From positions 1,867,608 to 1,931,607 of the forward strand of contig MZZL01000409.1 of the NCBI GenBank assembly GCA_002749535.1: a stretch of DNA of 64,000 nucleotides, read 5' to 3'. Positions 24,106 through 34,222 of the stretch are shown piece after piece. Source of the DNA: Apophysomyces variabilis. Its lineage: Eukaryota > Mucoromycota > Mucoromycetes > Mucorales > Mucoraceae. The notes beneath the pieces are model-generated. The model was given only the letters and a program-made list of their open reading frames with translations, was not told the origin of the DNA and made no database searches. The position numbers were made by a program, and so were the translations under genes. Position 1 is the first letter of the stretch. Every line of letters begins with the position of its first letter.

Positions 24106-25404
24106 CATCGCCCGTTTTACACATTTATTGCGTTACAAACCAAGTTTATTTCTATTATATCCTTTACTGTTCGATCTAAATCATCCTTTCTACGTGTTGT
24201 GATCCATCAAATACGGAAAAACCTTGTCACATCTCATACATGATGTTGTGTGTTGCACGACAAGCGTTGTTCATCCTGTGCAGCAGACAAATACTACAGT
24301 AGGCATTTGCAGGGTTCCGCCCTTGTAGTAACAATGCTTCATCGAGTTTAGGGCTTTTTGGTTTTATAGGCGTTGAAGTGTGCGCAACTTGAAATAAGAC
24401 TCCAAATGCGAGCTTCTTGGTCATACACTAGGAAGCATGAATTGACTACCAAAACAGGTGTGCAGCATTCTGTGCAATGCAAATCAGCCCTTTCCCACTT
24501 GTGCACAAGAAGTGATCGTTGCATTACACCGTTTAGATTAAGCATTGCTATCAGAAACTAAAGCAACAGTTTGACAATTTATTAAAGACAAGCCGGATCT
24601 CGATAATACCTAAGATACTGAAACCGTTGACGCAACAGCAGTCGAACCTTCTGAAAGCAAATAAGTTTTGACTGTAAAATACGATACTATGTCTGCATCC
24701 AACCATTGAGTTGTGCTTTATCATTGTAAGCAAATAACGACCCATGTCTATATATGCAAGCAGTTTTTTTTTGGCAGGTATGATAACCAACGGATAGACA
24801 GTTCGTGTTACATTGTGATCAAACCTAATTTCACCTGGCGTCCATGCAAAAGCGAGGAATCAAACTCAATATTATTGAATCTATTACAAGATTGCATTCG
24901 ACTATACCGATTTCAAGGGTTATAGAGCTGGCTATAACCCGTGTAACACTGTCACATCCTATCCACAGCGATGCTCTTATTCCATATCATTGTCCATAGC
25001 CAGTGAACGTTTTTTGTCTGTCTCACCACGAATCTCTGAACACATTGGATAGAGTGGATGCTTCTCGTCGTTACTAAGCGAAGCCGACCGATCAATCACC
25101 TAGGGCTATCGCGCAGAGATAGACCAGAAACATTCCCCCTTGAATGTGCTAGACCCGTAGCAGTATGTTACGCAATGACTATAAAGCATATTTATCGTGT
25201 TATCAGCAGCTAATAGCCCCTATTGATCTGGATAAGCAAAGATGTTGGCCATCCTGCCATGATTCCGGAAAGGTGGCGTTATCTTGTACGACGTCATCTA
25301 AGCCAATCATTCTCGGGATTGCGTCACTTTCTGGGGGGCCATTTCATCAAAGAAAAAAAAGTTTGTCCATTGTTTAATATTATCTTCTATCTTTTCGTGT
25401 CAAC
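24106..25404. other. Spacer; weak cysteine-containing frames on the minus strand
   Basis: On the minus strand at 24236-24545, two overlapping frames hold CxxC pairs (LHCTECCTP and YCSICLLHRMNNAC) that could together be a small zinc-binding protein. They are in different frames and no plausible intron joins them, so I do not call a gene. The rest is AT-rich. Confidence 0.35.
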
Positions 25405-25960
25405 ATGTTTGCCCTTCGTCGCGCTGCTATCGCCCGTGTCGCCCGCCCCTCTATGAGACCCCTCTCGACATTCGCTCCCCGCATGTGTATATATCTCCCA
25501 AATGCGCAATGCCTAGATTTTGGCACTCACTTCTTGTTTCCTAGCTGGCGCTGTCGCCCACAGCGATGTTGAAAAGACCTTGGGCCCCGGTGCAAAGCCT
25601 GGTACTGTTCCTACTGATTTGGACCAGGCTACCGGTTTGGAACGTTTGGAATTGCTTGCCAAAATGGAAGGCCGCGAACTCTTTGACATGGAACCTTTGA
25701 AAATGACCCACTTGGGTACTGTCAAGAACCCCATTGTTGTTCAATCGCATGACCACATTCGCTATGTTGGCTGCACTGGTAATATTTTCAATTTTGTTAT
25801 AGTACTATCTCTGATGTTAATGACAGGCTATCCTGCTGAGTCCCACGACACCATTTGGCTTACATTGGATAAGTCTCATGAACATGACCGTTGCCCGGAG
25901 TGTGGATCCGTCTACAAGATGGATTTCATTGGATCCGAGGATGCAGGACACCATCATTAG
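25405..25960 (+). CDS. COX4: Cytochrome c oxidase subunit 4 (Vb type), mitochondrial
   Basis: Three exons (25405-25486, 25545-25778, 25827-25960) give 149 aa. The presequence MFALRRAAIARVARPSMRP is Arg-rich, as expected for mitochondrial import. The mature part has TDLDQATGLERLELLAKMEGR and IRYVGCTGYPAESHDTIWL, and ends with the zinc site DRCPECGSVYKMDFIG. The conserved Cys/His ligands are present. This nuclear-encoded subunit binds zinc and is needed for complex IV assembly. The second intron is a multiple of three, so the frame reads through it, but the inserted hydrophobic stretch is absent from the family. That supports splicing at 25779-25826. Confidence 0.95.
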
Positions 25961-26844
25961 AAAGTTTGAAGATATAAAATATAGATAGAGAAAATATTAT
26001 GGCGATCCTTTTCAGTTTTTATTTTATTTGTGCGAGTGGTTTTCCGAAAAGTAGGATAGTTTATTGACGCAATGTGAAGAATTAAAATCCGGCGATCTAT
26101 TTTCATTTTGCGAAAAGTGATTTATGCTAGTTTATAGAGCATTTTACTCATTTCAATGATTAAAAAAAATAAATGCGTCAAAATTTAGTATACATGTGTT
26201 CTAGATTGTGCGTGTGCTCCAAAAATTGACTTTTTACGGCAATGCTTCCTAAAATTCCTTCGCTGTGTAAGAGCCCAGGTTGCATCGCTGATCATGTTAA
26301 TGTTACACACAATCTCAATAATGCTGGTGTCACTGCTCGCATACAAAGCGTAGTAAATGCTGCTCGGTTGAGAACGTCGTGAAGATGCAAATGGTGTTGT
26401 CTATTTTTGTCTAGGTTTACAATGCTAATACAAGGAATTGGATAACCAAACGTAAATGGTTTTAGGCGAAAGCACACAACCAAGCACTATATGCACTTAA
26501 AATCAATTGCGATACTTGATTAGTTAACTAAATGTCACACAGAATGGTGCTGGCTGCTGTCTTTGCTCAGTGTTTTCAATTTCCATTTTTTCTTCTCTTT
26601 TGTTTTCATTTTCTGTTGTTTTGATGAGATTTGATGATACGGCACTTTATCTTAATTGTTTTCATCGCACAGTTGGCATTTTGTCATAGTAGGTACAATA
26701 AAGCGTGGGAAGGATGAGATGGTTAATGTATGTTCTTATCGACGTTAGAAAATACCACCCATAGCAGCATAGGTACCAAAAAACTCACCCATCTATACGG
26801 TAAAGCCCAACGTCGAATTGAACCATGAAACATCGCTTACATAT
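25961..26844. other. Spacer between Cox4 and the mucin-like gene
   Basis: AT-rich, with no supported gene. It probably contains the 3' UTR of Cox4 and the promoter of the next gene. Confidence 0.45.
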
Positions 26845-28044
26845 ATGCATAATATACCTTGTTCGGTGCATGTAGATGAACGCTTATATCATGAAGAAAA
26901 GAGCTCTCACGGTGTTAGACCTTCACATGCGTCTATGACCACTGCAGCGCGAACATCCACGGGAGATTCACGATCACATAAGCATACCCCACAGCCGGAT
27001 TGGAGCAGTATAGGACATACCGTCACCCAGATATGGTGCGACATATATACAATCACTTATAAGAAGCCGAAACCAACTCCACATACCACGTTGAAAACCT
27101 CTGTAACATGTTCTGAAACGGTAGTTACTATCCCTCCTCGGACAACCACAAAACCAACGACAACAAGAAAATCAAAAAAACACAAACCAACTTCAAAAAC
27201 AAGCGTACATCATGGTGGCACTCATCGTTCTAGTAGAAAACATAGCTTGACGGCCCAGGCAACCACAGAAAAACCTACTAAAGCAACTGCCACTGATCAT
27301 GAACATTCTCCCACCCCAACCGAAACCGGAGTCAACGGTACAGGGAAAATTACACCGACAGGAACTGCCACGAATACGGCAACAAATTCCAATCAATCGA
27401 GCTCCTCTTCTACATCAACCACGGATACCAGTACGGTGTCTAGTAGCCAGACTACAACATCAGCTACGGATTATTCGCCGACAGTCAATCCATCATCCCC
27501 ACCTACGACAGATATTTCCACCGGACCATCTTCTACTGATAACATCTTGCCAAGCGTGTCCTCTGCTTCAAAGGGGAATCCAACAACTAGCACTCCAGGC
27601 GGAGGTAGCGCCACCAACAACGATTCTAATCCTACATCCACTACAGTAACCAATGGAGCTCCTGGCTATAACCCTGAGTTCGTTGCAGGCAGCGTAAGCA
27701 ACAAGTCCGTTGGTATTGGTTTAGGCGTTGGCATAGGTTGTGTTGCTGCTCTAGGACTCGTTGGCCTCCTTATCCACACCAAACGGAAAAATCGCGACAG
27801 TATATTGAGTGGAGAACCCAATGTCCAAACCCGGTGGCGACCGCAGAGTTTTATGGCGGCTGTAGCAGCGGTCGCATCTCGTCTTTCCCGGTCATCGTCT
27901 CAGCGAAGCAAGTTATCAACGCTCCATGAAGCTGCTCCTGGAACAGCTCTTGGCGCAGGATATGGGGCAGTGGAACATCCCATAGCAGGCAACGCCTCGC
28001 CAGCAATCGCGAGAGCAGAAAGTGAACTTCAATATCTTCCATGA
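26845..28044 (+). CDS. Mucin-like single-pass membrane protein
   Basis: A large frame of about 400 codons. After a short N-terminal part there is a stretch of about 200 residues dominated by Thr, Ser, Pro and Lys (repeats such as TTKPTTT and TSTTDTST), fit for O-glycosylation. One transmembrane segment follows (VGIGLGVGIGCVAALGLVGLLI), then a basic stop-transfer KRKNR and a cytosolic tail of about 90 aa. The layout is that of wall-stress sensor or mucin-like surface proteins; no specific family domain (such as WSC) is visible. No signal peptide is encoded in this frame. An ATG at 26825 in another frame opens MKHRLHICIIYL, which could be a signal peptide joined through a short intron. The start is therefore provisional. 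Confidence 0.65.
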   Translation: MHNIPCSVHVDERLYHEEKSSHGVRPSHASMTTAARTSTGDSRSHKHTPQPDWSSIGHTVTQIWCDIYTITYKKPKPTPHTTLKTSVTCSETVVTIPPRTTTKPTTTRKSKKHKPTSKTSVHHGGTHRSSRKHSLTAQATTEKPTKATATDHEHSPTPTETGVNGTGKITPTGTATNTATNSNQSSSSSTSTTDTSTVSSSQTTTSATDYSPTVNPSSPPTTDISTGPSSTDNILPSVSSASKGNPTTSTPGGGSATNNDSNPTSTTVTNGAPGYNPEFVAGSVSNKSVGIGLGVGIGCVAALGLVGLLIHTKRKNRDSILSGEPNVQTRWRPQSFMAAVAAVASRLSRSSSQRSKLSTLHEAAPGTALGAGYGAVEHPIAGNASPAIARAESELQYLP

Positions 28045-28319
28045 TCATGAGCGAACAAAACCCTTGTTTAACTTGTCAGATATGAATTATTAATTTTTTG
28101 CGTTTATAAGTAGAAAAACCTTTTGTTAAAATAAGAAGAACGGAACTTTGCATGCTTATGGCTTTCCCTCTGCTCCGTAGCTTAAAGTTATCTTTTTTGT
28201 TTGCAGATTGTCTTTGCACAAATTGTGAACGCTAGAAACATAAGGATTGGGATGTCAATGTTTCTTCAACGAATTTTAACAAATAAAAACCCCCGTTGGT
28301 GATCGCTCACCCTCAGATG
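28045..28319. other. Short spacer, no gene seen
   Basis: AT-rich 3' flank of the mucin-like gene. AATAAA-like signals occur near 28283. Confidence 0.4.
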
Positions 28320-28860
28320 TGGTTGGCTTCCCCAAAGCCGCGCCTGACTGGCTTGCTTATTCTATAAAAAAAATAAAACGTCTAGAAATCTTCCTTCTAA
28401 CCCGTTTAGCCTTCCTCAAGGCGCGCAGTTGTGGTTTAGTTATGCAAGACGAGTTATCCCGTGAACAAATCCAGGATCTCCTGGAGATCGCTCGCAGTTG
28501 GAAGCTCTAGCAAAAACAAAGAGATACAAATGTGAGTCTAACGGTTTCCAGCCGAGATACGGACTGAACTGGAGGAAATGGGTGAAAAATCCAGCAAAGA
28601 AGTCAAACGGCTCCAAAGAGATTTACTTAAATATGAAGGTGGAGGAAGGACAGAAGCAACAGCAATCAATCCTCCTATCGTCCCAAAACTTAAACGAGCC
28701 TCATTCGACAGCCTGGGTATTGTCCAAGAGAGATATAAGGACGAAGATAGACTCAGAGCAGCCGGACGACCTGCAGCAGAGCTATATGAAGAGTTACAGT
28801 CGATTGCTGAAGATGACTCAGGACAAGACAAACGACCTCCCTTTTCTGCAATCTTGGGAG
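28320..28860 (+). pseudogene. Gag-like retroelement remnant
   Basis: Broken frames on the plus strand read LSREQIQDLLEIARS, then EMGEKSSKEVKRLQRDLLKYEGG, and ERYKDEDRLRAAGRPAAELYEELQSIAEDDSG. The sequence is charged and helix-rich, as in gag or other accessory retroelement proteins. Frames change at least twice. I infer retroelement origin mainly from its position next to integrase remnants and from the decay; the family is not certain. Confidence 0.35.
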
Positions 28861-29200
28861 CCTCTTCGTTAAGTAACATTGTTTCTTGGAGATCTTTCAC
28901 GCCGAGGTTGTGTCGGAATACGATCTTTCCATTCCTAACCGTGTCCCTAACTGTTGCAATGCATCTTGCGCTGGATATCTGGGGCAAGCCGGAACATCAC
29001 TTCAAATGGCGATATCCCGAGGAATTGATGGGCTTTCGTTCGATAGGCGAACATAACGGCTGCAGGATGCTAGTCTCAACGCTTTTGCTCATTCATCGTC
29101 AACTTCATGTTTTTGACCAATACGCCATTGAGATGCTCTAGAATACCGTTCGTCTGTGAATGGTATGGGGCAGCGAACTTGTGCTTGACATTCATTCAAA
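28861..29200 (-). pseudogene. Ty3/gypsy-type integrase fragment
   Basis: Minus strand, from about 29195 down: KHKFAAPYHSQTNGILEHLNG, then after a frameshift FAYRTKAHQFLGISPFEVMF. These match the end of the integrase catalytic core (SPYHPQTNGxxER-like) and the following AYR...SPFxxxxG motif of Ty3/gypsy elements. In-frame stops (for example after NEQKR) and a frame change show it is dead. Confidence 0.7.
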
Positions 29201-29929
29201 CGGTAACATATGACTTATTTCATTAACATCATTGACATGAAATAAACCATAGACGGAAACTGGTTTGTCCATACTTTTCTGTGACAAACGTAACGCTAGT
29301 GGTTTACAATCCAATGTAGATGCCAAATGAAAAGCGCGTCGTTCGGGTCTAGATTCAATTGAAGATAACTGCCTCGACTCAGGCTGAATTGGGTATCATG
29401 CTCTGCCAGTTTTTGACATTTCTAAGGTTCCGTCGGTATCTACATCATTGAGGTTTACTTTTGATTCTTTCACAAGATGATGAATAAATATGCAATGCCC
29501 GGGCAACTCCCAGTGTTCTAAGAAGTACCGTCGATCGAAATGATTGCTGCCGTACGATAGTATACATGTCTCTAAAGAAGATACACTCGTTTCATATAGA
29601 AAAGCTCTTTTGAAAGAGATGATACGTGATGTACCAACACACGGCATTTACTCAACTTTTGGACATTCTGGAAGACACAACCATCCTCCAATTAGAAACA
29701 GTTAAAAAGTGCTCATTTTGCCACCAATCCCTCGATCTCGGAAAACCTCCTTCTTTTTGGACGAGGTTGCTCATTTCAGCAATTTTGCTTAATTTCAGGT
29801 CTCATCGTTCAATTTGGAAACATCGATCAATCAATTTTCAACAATTGGTCATTTTCACCAGTTCCGCGCAAATTCACAAACTTCGCTCGAAAAGACAGGA
29901 TGAACTGTAAAAAAAAGGACTTCCTCTTT
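29201..29929. other. Decayed repeat-like sequence
   Basis: Short frames and no recognisable motif. It sits between an integrase remnant and a DDE transposase, so it may be old transposon DNA. Confidence 0.35.
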
Positions 29930-30858
29930 TCAAGGTTGCTCTCTGTTACGGCATTTGTCCCAACAATTGTGATAATGCCGAACAAAACCTTCAAAGTCGC
30001 TCAGCTTCAAACTATTGGAAGCCTCACTGATTCTTGTCATCAGTGTCTCGGTTTCCAGGAACTTTTTACGGTTTACTTTACTCTTAATCACTAACCAAAG
30101 CTGTTCGATTGAATTGAGCTTAGGAGAATAGGAAGGCAAATTGATGCAACAATAACCACAAGATTCCATATATTTTGCTATATCAACCGATTTATGGATT
30201 AGAGAATTATCCATCACGAGGTAATGTCCTTTCCAATGCGGATAATAGTTCATTTCATCCATCGTGGCTTTTCGAAAACTAACGTAGTGGTCCCGTAACC
30301 GTCCCTTTGCTCACTTGCCCAACATCTTCTCCTAGCTTTCTCTTTTTATTGAGTGGAGGCTGAGGAAGGCTGAGGCTGCGTTTTAATCAGACCTTGGGCA
30401 GAAATCGCACCTAAAAATGGTTGCTGTTTTGACTCATGTTTTGGGAACTGTGCCCATTGCAGCGGAATCTTTCTTTAATCATGCCATACTACGTTTCAAA
30501 TTAATATGAAACGCAGATTCACCAAGAAAGACGCAATTAGTCGTAAAATCCATGTCTGTTTCTTCCCATTTACATAGTCAACCCAGGCAGTCTTGTATTT
30601 TTTCCTCGCTGTTCCAGTCTATTAGTTGAAACCGAGCTTTTTTGAGAGACAAGTTGCAATGTTTTTTTTTCTACTTTTGGAGACCTTTAATTCTGTGAAT
30701 GGCTGTCTTAGGTACTTCATCACCTCGTCCAATTACTACCAAAGGGTTCGCATCAATGCACTCAAGAATAAACTTTTGTGCTCCTCATTAAGAATGTGTA
30801 AAAAACCAGTCTTTCTATGTTTTTAAAGATACTATTAAGATCCCTCTCGTACTGTTCA

Positions 30859-30906
<48 letters not shown>

Positions 30907-31558
30907 CACTCANNNNNNNNNNNNNNNNNNNNNNNNNNNNNNNNNNNNNNNNNNNNNNNNNNNNNNNNNNNNNNNNNNNNNNNNNNNNNNNNNNNNNNNN
31001 NNNNNNNNNNNNNNNNNNNNNNNNNNNNNNNNNNNNNNNNNNNNNNNNNNNNNNNNNNNNNNNNNNNNNNNNNNNNNNNNNNNNNNNNNNNNNNNNNNNN
31101 NNNNNNNNNNNNNNNNNNNNNNNNNNNNNNNNNNNNNNNNNNNNNNNNNNNNNNNNNNNNNNNNNNNNNNNNNNNNNNNNNNNNNNNNNNNNNNNNNNNN
31201 NNNNNNNNNNNNNNNNNNNNNNNNNNNNNNNNNNNNNNNNNNNNNNNNNNNNNNNNNNNNNNNNNNNNNNNNNNNNNNNNNNNNNNNNNNNNNNNNNNNN
31301 NNNNNNNNNNNNNNNNNNNNNNNNNNNNNNNNNNNNNNNNNNNNNNNNNNNNNNNNNNNNNNNNNNNNNNNNNNNNNNNNNNNNNNNNNNNNNNNNNNNN
31401 NNNNNNNNNNNNNNNNNNNNNNNNNNNNNNNNNNNNNNNNNNNNNNNNNNNNNNNNNNNNNNNNNNNNNNNNNNNNNNNNNNNNNNNNNNNNNNNNNNNN
31501 NNNNNNNNNNNNNNNNNNNNNNNNNNNNNNNNNNNNNNNNNNNNNNNNNNNNNNNNNN

Positions 31559-31598
<40 letters not shown>

Positions 31599-31680
31599 GT
31601 ATGAACGTGAATCCCAAGCCATTTTGCGGCAGCAGTCGCGCTCAGACACCTCTCAAACAGCAGCTTAGATAATCTCACTT
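29930..31680 (-). pseudogene. Tc1/mariner (IS630-type) transposase, broken and interrupted by an assembly gap
   Basis: Minus strand. The N-terminal HTH-like piece (RLSKLLFERCLSATAAAKWLGIHVHT) lies right of the gap at about 31600-31678. Left of the gap come HKFILECIDANPL (about 30780), a segment around TDMDFTTNCVFLGESAFHINLKR (about 30480-30560) with the first acidic residue, and HYVSF. The last frame (30262-29930) has HYLVMDNSLIHKS and SYSPKLNSIEQLWLVIKSKV, the second and third parts of the DDE site. Several stops and frameshifts (for example in 30300-30480) inactivate it. It is a different subfamily from the fragment at 17061. Confidence 0.85.
30862..31595. other. Assembly gap flanked by poly-T runs
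   Basis: 646 Ns (30913-31558) are bordered by homopolymer T runs of about 45 nt on the left and about 37 nt on the right. The gap splits the transposase described above. Its true length is unknown, so coordinates to the right may be shifted relative to the real chromosome. Confidence 0.98.
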
Positions 31681-32628
31681 TGTCCTGATCGGATCAGCGT
31701 GTATAATTTTGCTTGACTGATACTTCCCTCATAACGACATCAATACCGGACTTTACCTCTTTCTCCACCTGCATTGCCTCTGTCGCTTTCTTGCTCGCAA
31801 GAGACAGTTGAGCTAAAGATTGCGTATGAGTGCTCAATCATTCAAGACGAAACGGCTCCTTGTCAGCAAGACAATGTATCGGTTCAGGCCTGCCATGCTC
31901 GTCGACGACAGAACCTTTCCCGTTTCCATACAAGAATTGAGTGCTCGTTGTCATGTAGTGTCTGACGTAACTGTGGAAAACAAATAAAAGGATGACAAGC
32001 ACTTGGGTGTGCACTTATACATCAAAGATACCAAGGCTTGTATTGCAAAACATTCTCATCCGGTTTTTTTCACCAGGGCGAACTTATTTTTCGTACAGCA
32101 TGAATTTTGTTCTCGCCATTGGGTGCGTTTATTTTCCACCAAAGGCGAGTTTACTTTCTGGAAAGAGTGTACATCAGGAAACGTTGAATATACCACCGGT
32201 CTCATTTGGTTTATCTTGTTGTTTACTCTCTCGGCGTATGTTCCAAATTTTATCCCATCGTTTTTCTTAACTTTTTTGATGAATTAATACGGTTACAGAC
32301 CGTATTATCTAGTATGTACCGTGAAAATGTGCAATATGCCTCAAGCGCCACCGGCACCCACATCCCCAAGTTGTACGGCAAGGTTAAAGATGTACTAACG
32401 TAAAACGGCATTGCTGTCCTTTCACATGTACAGCTACCATATCAACTTGTAACCGGTAATCATTCTATTCTTAATGACCAGTCATCGCTTATTGCGAGAT
32501 AAACCAGCAAGTTGTATAGGAACACAGGTGGGCTATTGGCACCGAGTAATTTTAGTTAACATTAAATTATGTGTCATGGAGTTGTTAAAGTAAAACTTTT
32601 TATAAGAATGGAAAAAGAAGATATATTG
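31681..32628. other. Spacer with unrecognised frames
   Basis: Overlapping plus-strand frames at 31992-32287 and 32206-32403 include a hydrophobic stretch (GLIWFILLFTLSAY) but no known motif and no clear splice continuity. It may include the terminal part of the transposon left of it. Confidence 0.35.
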
Positions 32629-33847
32629 TTACAATACAAGGGGTAATAGACACATCGACAGTATCCATAAAACATATAAGGGTATCGAAGGTATCAGGAC
32701 ATGTGCTCCAGATTTGGGAACTCCTGTTTCATTCATTAAAACGGAGGCAGTGCCCAGGTAATGCGAAGTCTTTGTTGGGCTAGCGCCAGTGGCAAGTAAT
32801 GGTTGTTCAGCCGATAACACCGTATCGATAAGATGAATAACGCCATTAGTCGTTATTATATCTGCAAGGAAAATGGAGGCTTTATCATTGAGGTTGTTTC
32901 CAATCACTTGTCTTTTGCCATCCGCGGTACTACTGAATGCAACTGTTGATCGATCATAATTGGTTTGCAGCACAGTGGGCTCTTGCGCGAATAGTTTGCT
33001 CGAGAGATAGATGCCATCAATAACTTGATATTTTACATTGTGAACAAGGATACCAAAAGGCATATTCGAACCATTAGCAACGCTCCATGCTTTGTTGATA
33101 GGTGCAAGGATGGTTTTGTTGTTCTGGGAAACCAGTGCCGTCAAGTTGAGTTGCTTGAGCAACCTTTCGTATGTTTCAAGCTCCGGTAACTCCGATATTG
33201 TATCCATGCTGTTGCGTGGCGCCTGCAAAACGTGGTCAATGACATGAATGATGCCTATGGTGGAGATTAAAAAATCATGTGGCGCGGGGATAAGCGGACT
33301 GGTTGATTTTCTATTTTACCATTGCTGCAAACGATGTCTTTGGATACTATCAAGGCTGAAGTCACTCCACCTTTAATTCCAACCATCGTTGGATCTACAT
33401 CTGCAGGACCAGTAACGAGGCCTGAGACATTCAATGTCATGATATATCGTTGTTGTTGCAGTAATGTTGTACTGTTGTAAATGTCGGGCAGGACATGGTA
33501 CATTAGCTTGTGTACGATTTCTGTCGGTTTACTGAAATTAAGCAAATTGGAAGCCACTGCAGTCTGAACAGCGCTGTCTGAAGGGAGCAGGAGTGTAATG
33601 TTTTTCCGATGGGTCAATACGTCAATAATGGCGTTATCATCCCAATTCGACTTTGTCAGGGAGGTGAACAATGTCTGTAACTGGATTGAGTATGCTGGTA
33701 TGCGTTTCAATTGCAATTATTTCCTACATGATTGGGACCACTGGCTATCTGTAGATTTTGCCATATCGTATGAGTGGCGTTTGTTGTTTTATTTGAAATA
33801 GCAGCGCATACAGTGCAAAGAATGACGAGGAGAAACAGACAAACCAT
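32629..33847 (-). CDS. Secreted/GPI-type protein with two fasciclin (FAS1) domains
   Basis: Three exons. The start at 33847 opens a signal peptide (MVCLFLLVILCTVCA). The first intron removes about 33738-33683 and joins GPNH to TLFTSL. FAS1 domain 1 has ITLLLPSDSAVQ, KLMYHVLPD and, across an intron at about 33312-33248, CSNG-IIHVIDHVL. Domain 2 has KTILAPINKAW, VKYQVIDG and NGVIHLIDTVL. The C-terminus is a hydrophobic tail (LYVLWILSMCLLPLVL), compatible with a GPI signal. Fasciclin domains mediate adhesion at the cell surface or wall; here that is inferred. The long upstream in-frame extension to 33967 includes another hydrophobic stretch and is less likely to be the start. Confidence 0.9.
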
Positions 33848-34222
33848 GGAACATAGCCAAAGAAAAGAAAAGGAAGAAAAAATAAAAATCAAATACTTCA
33901 CCTTAAGGATCGTTACACTATGTGACGTGCGAATTACCGTTTTTCCAGTGTATGTGGAATCCCACAATCACACCGCCAATATCTTCTTTTTTTCTTTCTC
34001 CGTGAAAGAAAGAGTAAGAACATTGAGCATATCAGAACACGTTCTGTCCCCCCTAAATAGCACGATGAAACGAGTTGCAGCTAAATATTGGGAGATGATA
34101 TTCAAGAGAGTAGAAAAAACTGTACTGCAACCCTAATCTTCAATGAACTCAATTAAAGAGAAGTTCGTCCTTGATATTATCACTAACAAGTTATGACATA
34201 ATATTCTCTAACTGAATACTAT
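33848..34222. other. Spacer downstream of the Fanzor gene
   Basis: Mostly AT-rich. It is the 3' flank of the Fanzor frame (minus strand) and the 5' flank of the fasciclin gene. In known Fanzor/TnpB loci the guide RNA is produced from the region overlapping or following the 3' end of the nuclease gene, so a guide RNA could lie here. I could not identify a scaffold by eye. Confidence 0.4.

Noticed and set aside
24236..24545. Small zinc-binding protein with two CxxC pairs (minus)
   Set aside because: The two pairs lie in different frames and no GT-AG intron of plausible size joins them.
28538..28987. 150-codon minus-strand frame, Ser-rich
   Set aside because: Probably the antisense of the gag-like frame; no motif, and most Ser codons mirror Arg/Glu codons on the plus strand.
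30815..31678. Long frames on both strands through the N run
   Set aside because: They are translations of Ns and homopolymer T/A; they only show the gap.
31992..32403. Hydrophobic plus-strand frames right of the gap
   Set aside because: Overlapping frames without splice continuity or a known domain; possibly transposon flank.
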